DNA from: Rhizobium binae | Lineage (GTDB): Bacteria > Pseudomonadota > Alphaproteobacteria > Rhizobiales > Rhizobiaceae | Reading direction: 5' to 3' | DNA length: 64,000 bases | Assembly (NCBI RefSeq): GCF_017357225.1 | Contig: NZ_CP071604.1 | Span: 437,001-501,000 of the forward strand | In this document: in pieces, positions 37,233 to 46,254 of the stretch | Layout of the letters: every line of letters starts with the position of its first letter | Position numbering within the stretch: the stretch's first letter is position 1 | Made by a program: the position numbers and the translations under genes | The notes under the pieces: model-generated | The model's input: the letters and a program-made list of their open reading frames with translations, nothing else | Told to the model about the DNA's origin: nothing | Databases searched by the model: none

Positions 37233-37949
37233 TCAATCGCCGGATCTGGTCACCTTGCCGAGAAACGCAACGAGGTCGTCAGTGACGAAATCGATGTGAT
37301 CCTCCTCGCCGCTGGTCTTTTCCCACCACTCGACGACCGTCTCTTCCAGATTGCGCGGCACGAGCAGGACGGTCTGCATGCCGAGCGCTTTCGGCACCGT
37401 CAGATTGCGCGGCAGATCCTCGAACATCGCCGCCTTGCCGGTGTCGACGCGCTTCAGCGCTGTAAACTTGTCATAGGTCGCCTGCGCCGGTTTCGGCACG
37501 TAATCGGCGGCGACAATGTCGAAGATGTCGTCGAAATGCTCGAGAATGCCGAGCGCTCCCGCCGTCATCTCCGCATGTTTGACGCTGCCGTTGGTGAAGA
37601 TGAATTTACGCCCCGGCAGCGCCTTGATCGCCCGCCCGAGTTCCGGCTGCGGCATCAGCGCCGAATAATCGATTGCATGAGCCTTCTCGAGAAAGTCGTT
37701 CGGATCGATGCCGTGATGGATCATCAGACCCTGCAGCGTCGTGCCGTGCTCGAGATAATATTGCTTCTGCAGCTTGCGCGCCTCTTCCCGCTCCAACTGT
37801 AAGAGCGCGGCGACATAGGCGGTCATGTTCCTGTCGATCTGCGCGAAGAGATTGACATGATGGGGATAGAGCGTGTTGTCGAGGTCGAAAACCCAGTCGG
37901 TAACGTGGTCGAAATCGGCTTTTTCGGGGGTGCGGTCGATCTTTGTCAT
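37233..37949 (-). CDS. HAD-family pyrimidine 5'-nucleotidase
   Basis: A 238-residue HAD hydrolase of the SDT1/pyrimidine 5'-nucleotidase type. Motif I WVFDLDNTLYPHH holds the nucleophile Asp (about residue 22). Motif II is FIFTNGSVKHAE, and the motif III/IV region is KPAQATYDKF ... AMFEDLPRNL. Homologues dephosphorylate pyrimidine nucleotides such as UMP or CMP. It is divergent from the BchE-like gene. Confidence 0.85.
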   Translation of the reverse strand: MTKIDRTPEKADFDHVTDWVFDLDNTLYPHHVNLFAQIDRNMTAYVAALLQLEREEARKLQKQYYLEHGTTLQGLMIHHGIDPNDFLEKAHAIDYSALMPQPELGRAIKALPGRKFIFTNGSVKHAEMTAGALGILEHFDDIFDIVAADYVPKPAQATYDKFTALKRVDTGKAAMFEDLPRNLTVPKALGMQTVLLVPRNLEETVVEWWEKTSGEEDHIDFVTDDLVAFLGKVTRSGD

Positions 37950-38132
37950 GTGGTCTTATCGCATGGCTGCGGTGGGAAACCAAAGGCTTTTGCAAGTGTC
38001 CGGTTTCCGCCGCCTTCTTGAAAATGCCGCCAGATTTTCACAACTTTAAAGAGATTCTGGCTGAATATGGCCATGGATCGCTGGTGACTTCTGCCTGCGT
38101 CAGACAGGGGGGACCCGGAAGGGTAAAGTCGC

Positions 38133-39662
38133 ATGAAGATCGTTCTGATCAATCCGCCGCATACCGCGATCGGCAGCCGTATTCCCGATGATCACCTTCC
38201 ACCGCTCGGCCTTCTCGCGGTCGCAGGCCCGCTGATCGATGACGGTCACGATGTCAGCCTCATCGATGCCGAGTTCGGACCGATGACGATGGTGGAAATC
38301 ATCGACCGGACCAAGGCAAACGGTCCGGATCTTGTGCTGATCGGCCATTCCGGCTCGACTTCGGCCCACCCCACGGCCCGCGCGATCGCCGAAGCGGTGA
38401 AGCGCAGCGATCCCGCGATCCGCATTGTCTATGGTGGGGTGTTCCCCACCTACCATTGGCGGGAGGTGCTGGCCGAGACCGAGGCATTCGACTTTCTCGT
38501 CCGCGGCGAGGGCGAGGAAACGATGCGGCGCCTCGCCGATGGCCTGGCCGCCAACCGTCCGCTTGATGCCATTGCCGGCATTGCCTATCGTGACGGCCAC
38601 GGCAAAATCCGGGCAACCCGTCCAGCGCAGGCGATCGCCGATCTCGACGCCTATCGCATCGGCTGGGAACTGATCGACCATGCCAGCTACAGCTATTGGG
38701 GTGGCAAGCGGGCGGTGGTGATGCAGTTCTCCCGCGGCTGTCCGCATCTTTGCAATTATTGCGGCCAGCGCGGCTTCTGGACCCGCTGGCGTCACCGCTC
38801 GCCGGAACTGTTTGCCCGCGAGATCGCCAGACTCTATCGCGAGCGGGGTGTCGAACTCATCAATCTCGCTGATGAGAACCCGACCTCGTCGCGCAAGGCC
38901 TGGCTGGCGTTCCTGGAAGCGATGATCGCCGAGAATGTGCCGGTGCAGATCGTCGGCTCGACGCGCGCGGATGATATCGTCCGGGACGCCGATATCCTGC
39001 ATCTCTATCGCAAGGCAGGCGTCGTACGCTGGCTGCTCGGCATGGAAAACACCGATGAGGCAACCCTGGCGCTGATCAAGAAGGGCGGAGCCAAAACAAC
39101 CGACAGGGAGGCAATCCGGCTCCTGCGCCAGCACGATATCCTCTCGATGGCGACTTGGGTCGTCGGTTTCGAGGAAGAGAAGCTCAGCGACCTCTGGCGA
39201 GGCCTCCGGCAATTGCTCTCCTACGATCCCGACCAGATCCAGGCGCTTTACGTCACTCCGCATCGCTGGACGCCCTTCTTCCGCATCGCCCGTGACCGGC
39301 AGGTGATCGAGACCGATATCCGTAAATGGGATTACAAGCATCAGGTCTTGAAGATGCGGTACCTCCACCCGTTCGTGCTGATCGCCTGCGTCAAGCTTAT
39401 CGAGGTTACGGTCCAGGCGCGGCCGAAGGCGCTGATGCGCACTCTCTTCCATCGCGACCGCGAGCAGCGCCATTCCATGCGCTGGTACACGCAGATGGGC
39501 CGCCGCGTCTGGTTTCATGAGGTTTTCGAATTTCTTTTCCGCCGCCGCCATCTGAGGAATGGCCCGACGCTCGAGAATTTCTGGGGCGCGCCACAGGATG
39601 CCGAGGAGGAGTCGATGCTGCGCCCGCAGCGGCATATCAAGAGCCTCGACGCGGCGGAATAA
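38133..39662 (+). CDS. B12-binding radical SAM protein, BchE-like (anaerobic Mg-protoporphyrin monomethyl ester cyclase type)
   Basis: A 509-residue protein with an N-terminal cobalamin-binding domain (LINPPHTAIGSRIPDDHLPPLG; GHSGSTSAHPTA) and a radical SAM domain whose 4Fe-4S cluster cysteines lie in SRGCPHLCNYCGQRGFW. From memory the similarity to BchE of purple bacteria extends over the full length (e.g. ELINLADENPT, SYDPDQIQALYVTPHRWTP). BchE closes the isocyclic ring of bacteriochlorophyll anaerobically. No other bch genes are present here, so the substrate in this organism is open: a remnant pathway, or another tetrapyrrole or hopanoid-type reaction. A GGAAGGG site precedes the ATG. No FNR box (TTGAT-N4-ATCAA) was found upstream. 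Confidence 0.88.
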   Translation: MKIVLINPPHTAIGSRIPDDHLPPLGLLAVAGPLIDDGHDVSLIDAEFGPMTMVEIIDRTKANGPDLVLIGHSGSTSAHPTARAIAEAVKRSDPAIRIVYGGVFPTYHWREVLAETEAFDFLVRGEGEETMRRLADGLAANRPLDAIAGIAYRDGHGKIRATRPAQAIADLDAYRIGWELIDHASYSYWGGKRAVVMQFSRGCPHLCNYCGQRGFWTRWRHRSPELFAREIARLYRERGVELINLADENPTSSRKAWLAFLEAMIAENVPVQIVGSTRADDIVRDADILHLYRKAGVVRWLLGMENTDEATLALIKKGGAKTTDREAIRLLRQHDILSMATWVVGFEEEKLSDLWRGLRQLLSYDPDQIQALYVTPHRWTPFFRIARDRQVIETDIRKWDYKHQVLKMRYLHPFVLIACVKLIEVTVQARPKALMRTLFHRDREQRHSMRWYTQMGRRVWFHEVFEFLFRRRHLRNGPTLENFWGAPQDAEEESMLRPQRHIKSLDAAE

Positions 39663-39717
39663 AATAGACGCCCGATTTTCGGCGGACGCGGCAGGCGCGG
39701 GATGCTAGAAAGCGGGC

Positions 39718-40791
39718 ATGCTGTTCGAACGCCCCGACGATGATACGCTTTATGAGGCCCTGGTCGCGCGCAGCGCCGATTATGAGGGCCAGGCCTATGT
39801 CTGCGTCAAGACAACAGGCGTCTTCTGCCGGCTGACCTGTCCGGCTCGCAAGCCGAAGCGGGAAAATACCCTGTTCTTCGACACGATCGCCGCCTGCCTG
39901 CATTCCGGCTTCCGTCCCTGCCGGCGCTGCAGGCCGCTGGAGCAGCCGGGCCGGGAGCCGATCGTCGACACCTTGCTCGCCCGGCTCGAGGACGAGCCGG
40001 AGGTCCGCTGGAGCGAAGACGAGCTCGTTCGCCGCGGCCATGAGCCCTCGACCGTGCGCCGCGCCTTCAAGCGGGCGTTCGGCGTGACCTTCCATGATTT
40101 CGTCCGTTATCGCCGGCTCGGCGAGGCGGCCAGGCAGCTCGCCGCCGGCGCGCGCGTCATCGATGCGCAGATCGACGCCGGATACGAATCGCCGAGCGGT
40201 TTTCGCGCGGCTTTCCAGCGGCTCGTCGGCAAGGCGCCGGCGCTTTCGCAGAGCCGCGAACTGCTCTTTGCCGATTGGTTCGACACCCCGCTCGGACCGA
40301 TGATCGCGGTTGCCCACAAGACGCATCTGCATCTTCTCGAATTTCACGATCGCAAGGCGCTGTCGGCCGAGCTCGAAGCGCTGCAGAGACGCGTCCGTTC
40401 CTCGGTCGCGATCGGCCGCACCCCGGTCATCGATCAGATCGAGGCGGAGATCCGGGACTATTTCGAGGGCCGGCTCGGCGTCTTCAGGACGCCGCTGGCG
40501 CTCGGCGGCACGCCCTTCGAAAAACATGTCTGGGCAAAGCTGATGGAGATACCCGTCGGTGAGACGCGGACCTATGGCGATCTTGCGAGGGAGATGGAAC
40601 GGCCGGAGGGGGTGCGCGCCGTCGGCCGCGCCAATGGCGCCAACCAGCTGGCCATCATCGTGCCCTGCCATCGTGTCCTCGGCGCGGACGGGTCGCTGAC
40701 CGGCTACGGCGGCGGCCTCTGGCGCAAGCAATGGCTGCTGCGCCATGAAGAGAAGATAAGCACAGAAGCAAAGACGGAGGAGACAGCATGA
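39718..40791 (+). CDS. ada: Ada: methylphosphotriester/O6-methylguanine-DNA methyltransferase and transcriptional activator
   Basis: Ada repairs alkylated DNA by irreversible methyl transfer and, once methylated, activates the adaptive response. All three modules are present. The N-terminal zinc domain has Cys37, Cys41, Cys68 and Cys71 (GVFCRLTC; FRPCRRC). An AraC-type HTH follows (about residues 85-180), then the C-terminal methyltransferase with the acceptor Cys in IIVPCHRVLG (about 320). Its stop overlaps the ATG of the next gene (ATGA), so the two are co-expressed. An AGAAAGCGGG stretch precedes the ATG. Confidence 0.95.
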   Translation: MLFERPDDDTLYEALVARSADYEGQAYVCVKTTGVFCRLTCPARKPKRENTLFFDTIAACLHSGFRPCRRCRPLEQPGREPIVDTLLARLEDEPEVRWSEDELVRRGHEPSTVRRAFKRAFGVTFHDFVRYRRLGEAARQLAAGARVIDAQIDAGYESPSGFRAAFQRLVGKAPALSQSRELLFADWFDTPLGPMIAVAHKTHLHLLEFHDRKALSAELEALQRRVRSSVAIGRTPVIDQIEAEIRDYFEGRLGVFRTPLALGGTPFEKHVWAKLMEIPVGETRTYGDLAREMERPEGVRAVGRANGANQLAIIVPCHRVLGADGSLTGYGGGLWRKQWLLRHEEKISTEAKTEETA

Positions 40792-41558
40792 ACCAGACTG
40801 AAAAGGCCCGGGTATTCGGCGCGCTTCACCAGAAGGGCAATCCGGTGGTCCTTTACAATATCTGGGATGCCGGCACCGCGAAGGCGGTGGCGGAAGCCGG
40901 CGCTAAGGCGCTCGCGACGGGAAGCTGGTCGGTCGCCGCGGCCCACGGTTTTGCCGACGGCGAGAAGCTGCCGATGTCGGTGCTGGTCGAGACGGCGAAA
41001 TCCATCACCGATTTCGTCGACCTGCCGCTTTCGGTCGATTTCGAAGGCGCCTATTCGGCGGAGCCCGAGGGTGCGGCGGCCAATGTCGCCAGGCTGGTCG
41101 AGGTCGGCGCCGTCGGCATCAATTTTGAAGATCGCGTCGTTGCCGGCGAGGGGCTCTATCCCGTCGAGAGCCAGGCGGCCCGCATCCGCGCCATTCGCGC
41201 CATGGCCGACGCCAAGGACGTCCCCTTCTTCATCAACGCCCGCACCGACCTCTTCCTGGCGGAGAGCGATCTTGCCAAACATGCCGGTCTGGTGGACGAG
41301 GCGATCGAGCGGGGCAAGGCCTATGCCGCCGCCGGCGGCAACGGCTTCTTCGTGCCCGGCCTGATCGATCCTGGCTTGATCGAAAAGATCTGTGCGGCAT
41401 CGTCGCTGCCGGTCAATGTCATGATGCGGGCGGGCGCGCCCGATGTGAAAACCCTGGCACGGCTCGGCGTCGGCCGCATCAGCTACGGGCCGGGGCCCTA
41501 CCGGTCGATGATGGAAAAGCTGAAACAGGAGGCGGCGGCGATTTACGGCCTGCTATGA
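40788..41558 (+). CDS. Isocitrate lyase/PEP mutase-family protein
   Basis: A 256-residue TIM-barrel enzyme of the ICL/PEPM superfamily. The N-terminal VLYNIWDAGTAKAVAEAGAKA, metal-binding LSVDFEGAYS (about residue 84) and FFINARTDLFL (about 140) are typical. The loop where isocitrate lyases carry KKCGH is not recognisable here, so it is not isocitrate lyase itself; 2-methylisocitrate lyase-like or phosphonate C-C chemistry is possible. It is translationally coupled to ada. Confidence 0.85.
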   Translation: MNQTEKARVFGALHQKGNPVVLYNIWDAGTAKAVAEAGAKALATGSWSVAAAHGFADGEKLPMSVLVETAKSITDFVDLPLSVDFEGAYSAEPEGAAANVARLVEVGAVGINFEDRVVAGEGLYPVESQAARIRAIRAMADAKDVPFFINARTDLFLAESDLAKHAGLVDEAIERGKAYAAAGGNGFFVPGLIDPGLIEKICAASSLPVNVMMRAGAPDVKTLARLGVGRISYGPGPYRSMMEKLKQEAAAIYGLL

Positions 41559-41606
41559 GATGTTTTCCGGCCGCATCCCCACGAAGGCTGCGGCCCGAAA
41601 ATGACT

Positions 41607-42755
41607 TCAGGAACGGAAGCGCAGATTGCGCCGCGTCAGCTGGTCGACGGAGGTGCAACCCATCAGCTTCATGCCGCGTTCGATCTCGGTGCGCATCGTC
41701 TCCAGCGCCCTTTCGACACCGGGCCGTCCGGCTGCGGCAAGCGGGAAGAGATAGTAGCGGCCAAGGCCGACGGCCTTCGCCCCCAGCGACAAGGCCTTGA
41801 GAACATGCGTGCCCCGCTGCACGCCGCCATCCATCATCACGTCGATCCGGTCGCCGACGGCATCGACGATCTCGGCCAACTGGTCGAAAGCACTGCGCGA
41901 ACCGTCGAGCTGGCGGCCGCCATGATTGGAAAGCACGATGCCGGTGCAGCCGATCTCGACCGCGCGTTTGGCGTCTTCCACCGACATGATGCCTTTCAGG
42001 CAGAATTGCCCGCCCCAGGCCTGCACCATCTCGGCTACATCGTCCCAAGACATGGAGGGGTCGAGCATTTCGGTGAAGTAGCGGCTGATCGACAGCGCGC
42101 CGCCGTCCATCTTGACGTGGTTTTCGAGCTGCGGCAGCCGGAAAGCCTCATGCGTCATCCAGCCGATCGCCCAGGAGGGCTTGATCGCAAACTGCACCAT
42201 GCCGGCGAGATTGAGCTTGAAGGGAATGGCAAAGCCGGTGCGCTTGTCGCGCTCGCGATTGCCGCCGGTGATGCTGTCGACCGTCAGCATCATCGCCTGC
42301 ACACCGGCGGTCTTTGCCCGCGCCATCATTTCGTGGTTCAGCCCGCGGTCCTTGTGGAAATAGAACTGATAGACCTGTGGCCCGTCGCTGATCTGCCGGG
42401 CTTCCTCCAGGCTGATCGTGCCAAGCGAGGAAACGCCGAACATTGTGCCGTATTTCGCCGCTGCCGCGGCGACCGCCCGTTCCCCCTGGTGGTGAAACAG
42501 CCGCTGCAGCGCCGTCGGCGAGCAATAGACCGGCATCGCCAGCTTCTGTCCCATGACCGTCACCGACATATCGATGTCGGCCACCCCGCGCAAAACGCTG
42601 GGCACCAGATCGCAAGCCTCGAAGGCTGCCGTATTGCGCCGATAGGTCACCTCGTCATCGGCCGCGCCGTCGATATAATCGAAGATCGGTCCGGGAAGCC
42701 GTCGTTTGGCCATGCGCCGGAAGTCGTGGAAATTATAGCAGTCTGTAAGGCGCAT
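41607..42755 (-). CDS. FMN-dependent alpha-hydroxy-acid dehydrogenase (L-lactate dehydrogenase LldD type)
   Basis: A 382-residue flavoenzyme of the lactate/glycolate oxidase family. FMN- and substrate-binding motifs are present: YIDGAADDEVTYRRN near the N-terminus, GVSSLGT, QVYQFYFHKDRGL, and the active-site His region IVLSNHGGRQLDG (about residue 275), then VMMDGGVQRGTHV. Bacterial members oxidise L-lactate to pyruvate at the membrane. Substrate is inferred from overall similarity; mandelate- or glycolate-type activity cannot be excluded. The 289 bp before the start hold no evident gene. Confidence 0.87.
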   Translation of the reverse strand: MRLTDCYNFHDFRRMAKRRLPGPIFDYIDGAADDEVTYRRNTAAFEACDLVPSVLRGVADIDMSVTVMGQKLAMPVYCSPTALQRLFHHQGERAVAAAAAKYGTMFGVSSLGTISLEEARQISDGPQVYQFYFHKDRGLNHEMMARAKTAGVQAMMLTVDSITGGNRERDKRTGFAIPFKLNLAGMVQFAIKPSWAIGWMTHEAFRLPQLENHVKMDGGALSISRYFTEMLDPSMSWDDVAEMVQAWGGQFCLKGIMSVEDAKRAVEIGCTGIVLSNHGGRQLDGSRSAFDQLAEIVDAVGDRIDVMMDGGVQRGTHVLKALSLGAKAVGLGRYYLFPLAAAGRPGVERALETMRTEIERGMKLMGCTSVDQLTRRNLRFRS

Positions 42756-43044
42756 CTGTTTGCTCGACCCGTTAAGTTTCGGGGCGCAACCTAAAGCACG
42801 ATTCGAAATCTTGCCAAGTCTAGATCGTGCGATTTGCGACCTGTCGGACGGATATTGCGGCTTGGGTGGTGGGTTTGCAGGCGGACAATGATCTGCGGCG
42901 AGGGCGCCTCATGCAGAGGCCGAGCTGTTCTCCCGGCCTGTGCGCCGGCGCGGCAGCCTCCAACCTGCCCGCCCCGCCCTTCGACCGTTCGCGACACCTG
43001 AGGGGAGGCTCTCTTGAACGCGGTGCTTTATTCTGTGGTACCGC

Positions 43045-43983
43045 TCAATGCTGTCCGGCCGGATGAGCCCCAGCAGCGTCTCCGGAGATATCAACACGTC
43101 TCAACCCATCCCTCGGTACGATCGTGTGCGGGAGTTTGATCGCCGACGCAAGGCCGAGCCCTGCCAGCAGCCGGATGAAATGCCAACCGAGGTCAAGTTG
43201 TCCCGGTTCGATACCGAGCCGAGCCGATTCCGGAAAAGCGTGATGGTTGCCGTGGAAGCTCTCGCCGAAGGTCACCAGCCCGAAACGCGGCAGATTGTAG
43301 CCCTGCACCGCGACGTCATCGACGCTCCAGCCTTGATGGCCGTTCCGATGGGCGAAATGACCGACCAGCCAGTGGCCGGTCAGCGACACCGAGATCCGCA
43401 TGGCAATTCCCCAGACCAGCCACGGCAGCCCACCGAGAGTGAAGAGCAGGAGTCCCAAGGGAATTTGCTGCGCCATCCACGTCGCCTCCAGAAGGCGATA
43501 GAAGCGGTCGCGCCGCGCGCGCGCTTCGAGGACGAAACGTGGCGGTTCATCGAGCGCCACGGCGCAATGCATCTGCCAGAAGGCGTCTACGAAGAACGAT
43601 CGCCGATGGGCATAGAGGTCATGGCAGTCTCGCTGTCGTTGCGCCCAGTCGCGAATATCGTGGGCGTAGATCATGCCGTGCGGGCCTGCCATGCCGACAA
43701 GTGTGCCGAGATAGACGAGCAGATACTCGAGCCAGACCGGAGCACAGAAGGAACGGTGAATCAGCAGCCGGTGCATGCCGACCGAATGACCAAGGCAGAT
43801 CGTGATAGCGGTCGATAGAACGAAGACGCTAACAGCGCTCCAGCTGAAGGTCAGTGGTCCGCCCACCACGGCAACCACGGTCATGGTGGTAATCCAGATC
43901 GATTTTGTGGGCATCCAGACCACGCTGCCCTTCACGGAATCACTGCAGTTGTCGATCATGCGTCCGGTGGAAATGCTGCGCAT
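43045..43983 (-). CDS. Acyl-CoA/acyl-lipid fatty acid desaturase
   Basis: A membrane di-iron desaturase of 312 residues. Histidine boxes can be followed: GHSVGMHRLLIH (about residue 65-75), YAHRRSF in place of the second box, and GESFHGNHHAFP near residue 250. At least four hydrophobic segments are present. Family members insert a double bond in fatty acyl chains and adjust membrane fluidity. The ATG at 43983 has GGAGGAG 8 bases upstream; an in-frame start at 44034 would lie nearer the regulator and is less likely. It is divergent from the ArsR-type gene, with an operator-like inverted repeat between, suggesting direct regulation. Confidence 0.87.
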   Translation of the reverse strand: MRSISTGRMIDNCSDSVKGSVVWMPTKSIWITTMTVVAVVGGPLTFSWSAVSVFVLSTAITICLGHSVGMHRLLIHRSFCAPVWLEYLLVYLGTLVGMAGPHGMIYAHDIRDWAQRQRDCHDLYAHRRSFFVDAFWQMHCAVALDEPPRFVLEARARRDRFYRLLEATWMAQQIPLGLLLFTLGGLPWLVWGIAMRISVSLTGHWLVGHFAHRNGHQGWSVDDVAVQGYNLPRFGLVTFGESFHGNHHAFPESARLGIEPGQLDLGWHFIRLLAGLGLASAIKLPHTIVPRDGLRRVDISGDAAGAHPAGQH

Positions 43984-44077
43984 GGCAAAACTCCTCCCAT
44001 CGGGCGCATTGTCCAGTTGAACAACGCCCGTCAATCAATTAATTAAGCAATTACCTAATTACCTTGCGCCAATGGCA

Positions 44078-44109
44078 ATGATTAAGCAATACATTAATTG
44101 CTTAATCAT
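44078..44109. promoter_or_regulatory. 13-bp perfect inverted repeat, probable ArsR-family operator
   Basis: ATGATTAAGCAAT and ATTGCTTAATCAT are exact complements with a 6-base spacer, centred 32 bp before the proposed regulator start. A further half-site (TTAAGCAATTA) lies at about 44043-44053, towards the desaturase. AT-rich interrupted palindromes of this kind are typical ArsR/SmtB-family sites. Confidence 0.75.
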
Positions 44110-44125
44110 ATGCCTGGAGACGGAC

Positions 44126-44491
44126 TTGGAAGACGAGAACTTCGATGACCTTTCAGAAGGCAGCTCGGTCGGCGCCGCCCAGCGGGTGTTCCACGCGCTT
44201 TCCAGTGCGTCGCGGCGGAAGATCCTCGCTTACCTCTCGGCATCGGGGCTGACCGCCGGCGAGATCGCCGACCGCTTCAGCATGTCCAAGCCCGCCGTTT
44301 CGCAGCATCTTTCCATTCTTGAAACGGCGGGGTTGATCAGACGGGAGAAACAGGGCCAGTTCGTGCACTATTCCCTGATTGAGAACAATCTCGTCAATAC
44401 GCTCAACGGCTTCGTGCAGGAGGTCTGCCCGGTGGGCCGGCCGATCAAGAAGGAAAGCCAGAGGCGCACCCGCGTGAAGCAGGCGCCTTGA
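44126..44491 (+). CDS. ArsR/SmtB-family winged-helix transcriptional regulator
   Basis: A 121-residue dimeric repressor type. AAQRVFHALSSASRRKILAYLS leads into the HTH (TAGEIADRFSMSKPAVSQHLSIL) and the wing (LIRREKQGQFVHYSL). No clear ArsR metal-binding cysteine motif (CxC) is present; the only Cys is near the C-terminus, so the signal is probably not arsenite. I prefer the TTG at 44126: it has GGAG at ideal spacing and lies downstream of the operator palindrome, whereas the ATG at 44072 would put the palindrome inside the coding sequence. It probably controls itself and the divergent desaturase. Confidence 0.85.
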   Translation: MEDENFDDLSEGSSVGAAQRVFHALSSASRRKILAYLSASGLTAGEIADRFSMSKPAVSQHLSILETAGLIRREKQGQFVHYSLIENNLVNTLNGFVQEVCPVGRPIKKESQRRTRVKQAP

Positions 44492-44653
44492 GCGTCGGAC
44501 AGATCCTACGATGGCCTGGTCGCCAGAGGAGGGACGTTGGGAAGAGGGATTTGGGGGAGACGCTTGTGTCTCCGATGGCAAAGCAAAAGGGGGCGACGAT
44601 TGAGAGCTTGCTATAGGCTCCGATTTGCGCCCCTGCGCCGGCGTGAGGAAGAT

Positions 44654-44679
44654 GCGCCCCTCGTGGAGCAAAGGGGCGC
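44654..44679 (-). terminator. Hairpin after argB
   Basis: GCGCCCCT and AGGGGCGC form an 8-bp stem with a 10-base loop starting 9 bp past the argB stop on the minus strand. The T tract is weak. Confidence 0.55.
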
Positions 44680-44688
44680 AGTTCTCGA

Positions 44689-45576
44689 TCAGGGAACGAT
44701 CAGCGTTCCGATGCCGTGCTCGGTGAAGATCTCGAGCAGGACGGAATGGGCAGTCTTGCCGTTCAGGATGACGACGCCTTGGACGCCGGCCTTGATCGCG
44801 TCGATGCAGGTCTCGACCTTGGGGATCATGCCGCCGGAGATCGTGCCGTCGGCGATCAGCGCATGCGCTTCGGCGACGGAAAGCTCCTTGATCAGCTGGC
44901 CGTTCTTGTCGAGCACGCCCGGCACGTCGGTCAGGAACAGCAGGCGGGTGGCGTTCAGCGCCCCGGCGATGGCGCCGGCAAAGGTATCGGCATTGATATT
45001 GTAGGTCGCCCCGTCGCGGCCGGGCGCCACCGGCGCGATCACCGGGATCATCTCGGAGCGGGCGAGCAGGTCGAGCAGCGTGCGGTCGACCTCGACCACT
45101 TCGCCGACGAAACCGAGATCGAGCACCCGCTCGATGTTGGAATCCGGATCCTTGATGGTCTTGCGCGCCTTTTCGGCGAAGACCATGTTGCCGTCCTTGC
45201 CGCAAAGGCCGATCGCCCATTCGCCCGTCTGGTTGATCAGCGCCACGATCTCTTTGTTGATCGAGCCGGCAAGCACCATCTCGACGATCTCGACCGTCTT
45301 CTGGTCGGTGACGCGCAGCCCGCCTTCGAACTTCGATTCGATGCCCATCTTGTTCAGCATGGCGCCGATCTGCGGCCCGCCGCCGTGAACGACGATCGGA
45401 TTGACGCCCGATTGCTTCAGGAGCGCGATGTCGCTGGCAAAAGCCTTGCCGAGCTCGGGATTGCCCATGGCGTGGCCGCCATATTTCACGACAATCGTCT
45501 TGTTCTCGTAACGCTGCATGAAAGGCAGCGCCTTGGCGAGAAGCCGTGCCTGAAGTTCGCTTTCGGACTCGTTCAT
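44689..45576 (-). CDS. argB: Acetylglutamate kinase
   Basis: ArgB phosphorylates N-acetylglutamate, the second and usually feedback-controlled step of arginine synthesis, and is a PII target in several organisms. The 295-residue amino-acid kinase has [12 protein letters not shown], the glycine-rich [15 protein letters not shown], and [15 protein letters not shown], with [15 protein letters not shown] toward the C-terminus. The extended N-terminal helix ([14 protein letters not shown]) is typical of arginine-sensitive forms. The start is the ATG at 45576, with GGGG upstream; the longer frame is not supported. Confidence 0.97.
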   Translation of the reverse strand: MNESESELQARLLAKALPFMQRYENKTIVVKYGGHAMGNPELGKAFASDIALLKQSGVNPIVVHGGGPQIGAMLNKMGIESKFEGGLRVTDQKTVEIVEMVLAGSINKEIVALINQTGEWAIGLCGKDGNMVFAEKARKTIKDPDSNIERVLDLGFVGEVVEVDRTLLDLLARSEMIPVIAPVAPGRDGATYNINADTFAGAIAGALNATRLLFLTDVPGVLDKNGQLIKELSVAEAHALIADGTISGGMIPKVETCIDAIKAGVQGVVILNGKTAHSVLLEIFTEHGIGTLIVP

Positions 45577-45714
45577 AGGAACCCCGCAGAATTGATGGCG
45601 GCCTTTTATCGCAAGTTTCTGACAGAGGGAATAATCCAGAGCGCAATTGTTTTTCGTATCTGGCACGGAACCGGAAAACTTCCCCTGCTCAGCCAAGACG
45701 ATATGAGGAACGGC

Positions 45715-46254
45715 ATGCAAGGCGATGAGATCAAAGAGTTGATCAGCCGCGTCGCACTCGGCGACCGCAGGGCATTCGCAGCTCTTTACAACCAGACAGC
45801 GCCGAAACTTTTTTCAATCTGCCTGCGTATCTTGAAGGATCGGGCCGAGGCCGAAGAAGTCCTGCAGGAGGTCTATATCAGCATCTGGCAACGCGCCCGA
45901 AGCTTTCAAGCTGCATCGGGCACGTCCTCGGCATGGCTCTCGGCGATAGCCCGCAACCGGTCGATCGATGTACTCAGGGCGCGCAAGCCGATCGCCGACG
46001 AATTGGGCAGCGCCGACGACCTCGCCGATTCCGCTCTCGATCCTGAGATGCAGACGGTGACGAAGGATGAAGGAAGGCGGATTGACACCTGCATGGAAGA
46101 GTTGGAAGCTGATCGTGCGGTCGCCGTGAAACGGGCTTATGTCGAAGGGCTGAGCTATCAGGAACTGGCGGATCAGTTTGGCGTTCCGCTGAACACGATG
46201 CGGACCTGGCTCAGGCGCAGCCTCTTGAAACTGAGAGAGTGCATGGAACGATGA
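45715..46254 (+). CDS. ECF-type RNA polymerase sigma factor
   Basis: A 179-residue extracytoplasmic-function sigma factor. Region 2 reads [37 protein letters not shown]... (about residues 22-60), with [15 protein letters not shown] following. Region 4 has the [42 protein letters not shown] precedes the ATG at 45715. Its stop overlaps the next ATG (ATGA), and the partner is an RskA-like anti-sigma, so this is the SigK/RskA arrangement. No convincing autoregulatory promoter was found, though GGAACC lies 43 bp upstream of the ATG. Confidence 0.92.
   Translation: MQGDEIKELISRVALGDRRAFAALYNQTAPKLFSICLRILKDRAEAEEVLQEVYISIWQRARSFQAASGTSSAWLSAIARNRSIDVLRARKPIADELGSADDLADSALDPEMQTVTKDEGRRIDTCMEELEADRAVAVKRAYVEGLSYQELADQFGVPLNTMRTWLRRSLLKLRECMER

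Noticed and set aside
38100..39635. Minus-strand open frame of 511 codons
   Set aside because: Antisense to the BchE-like gene.
44072..44125. ATG at 44072 as the start of the ArsR-type regulator
   Set aside because: It would place the 13-bp operator-like palindrome inside the coding region and has no ribosome site; TTG at 44126 has GGAG.
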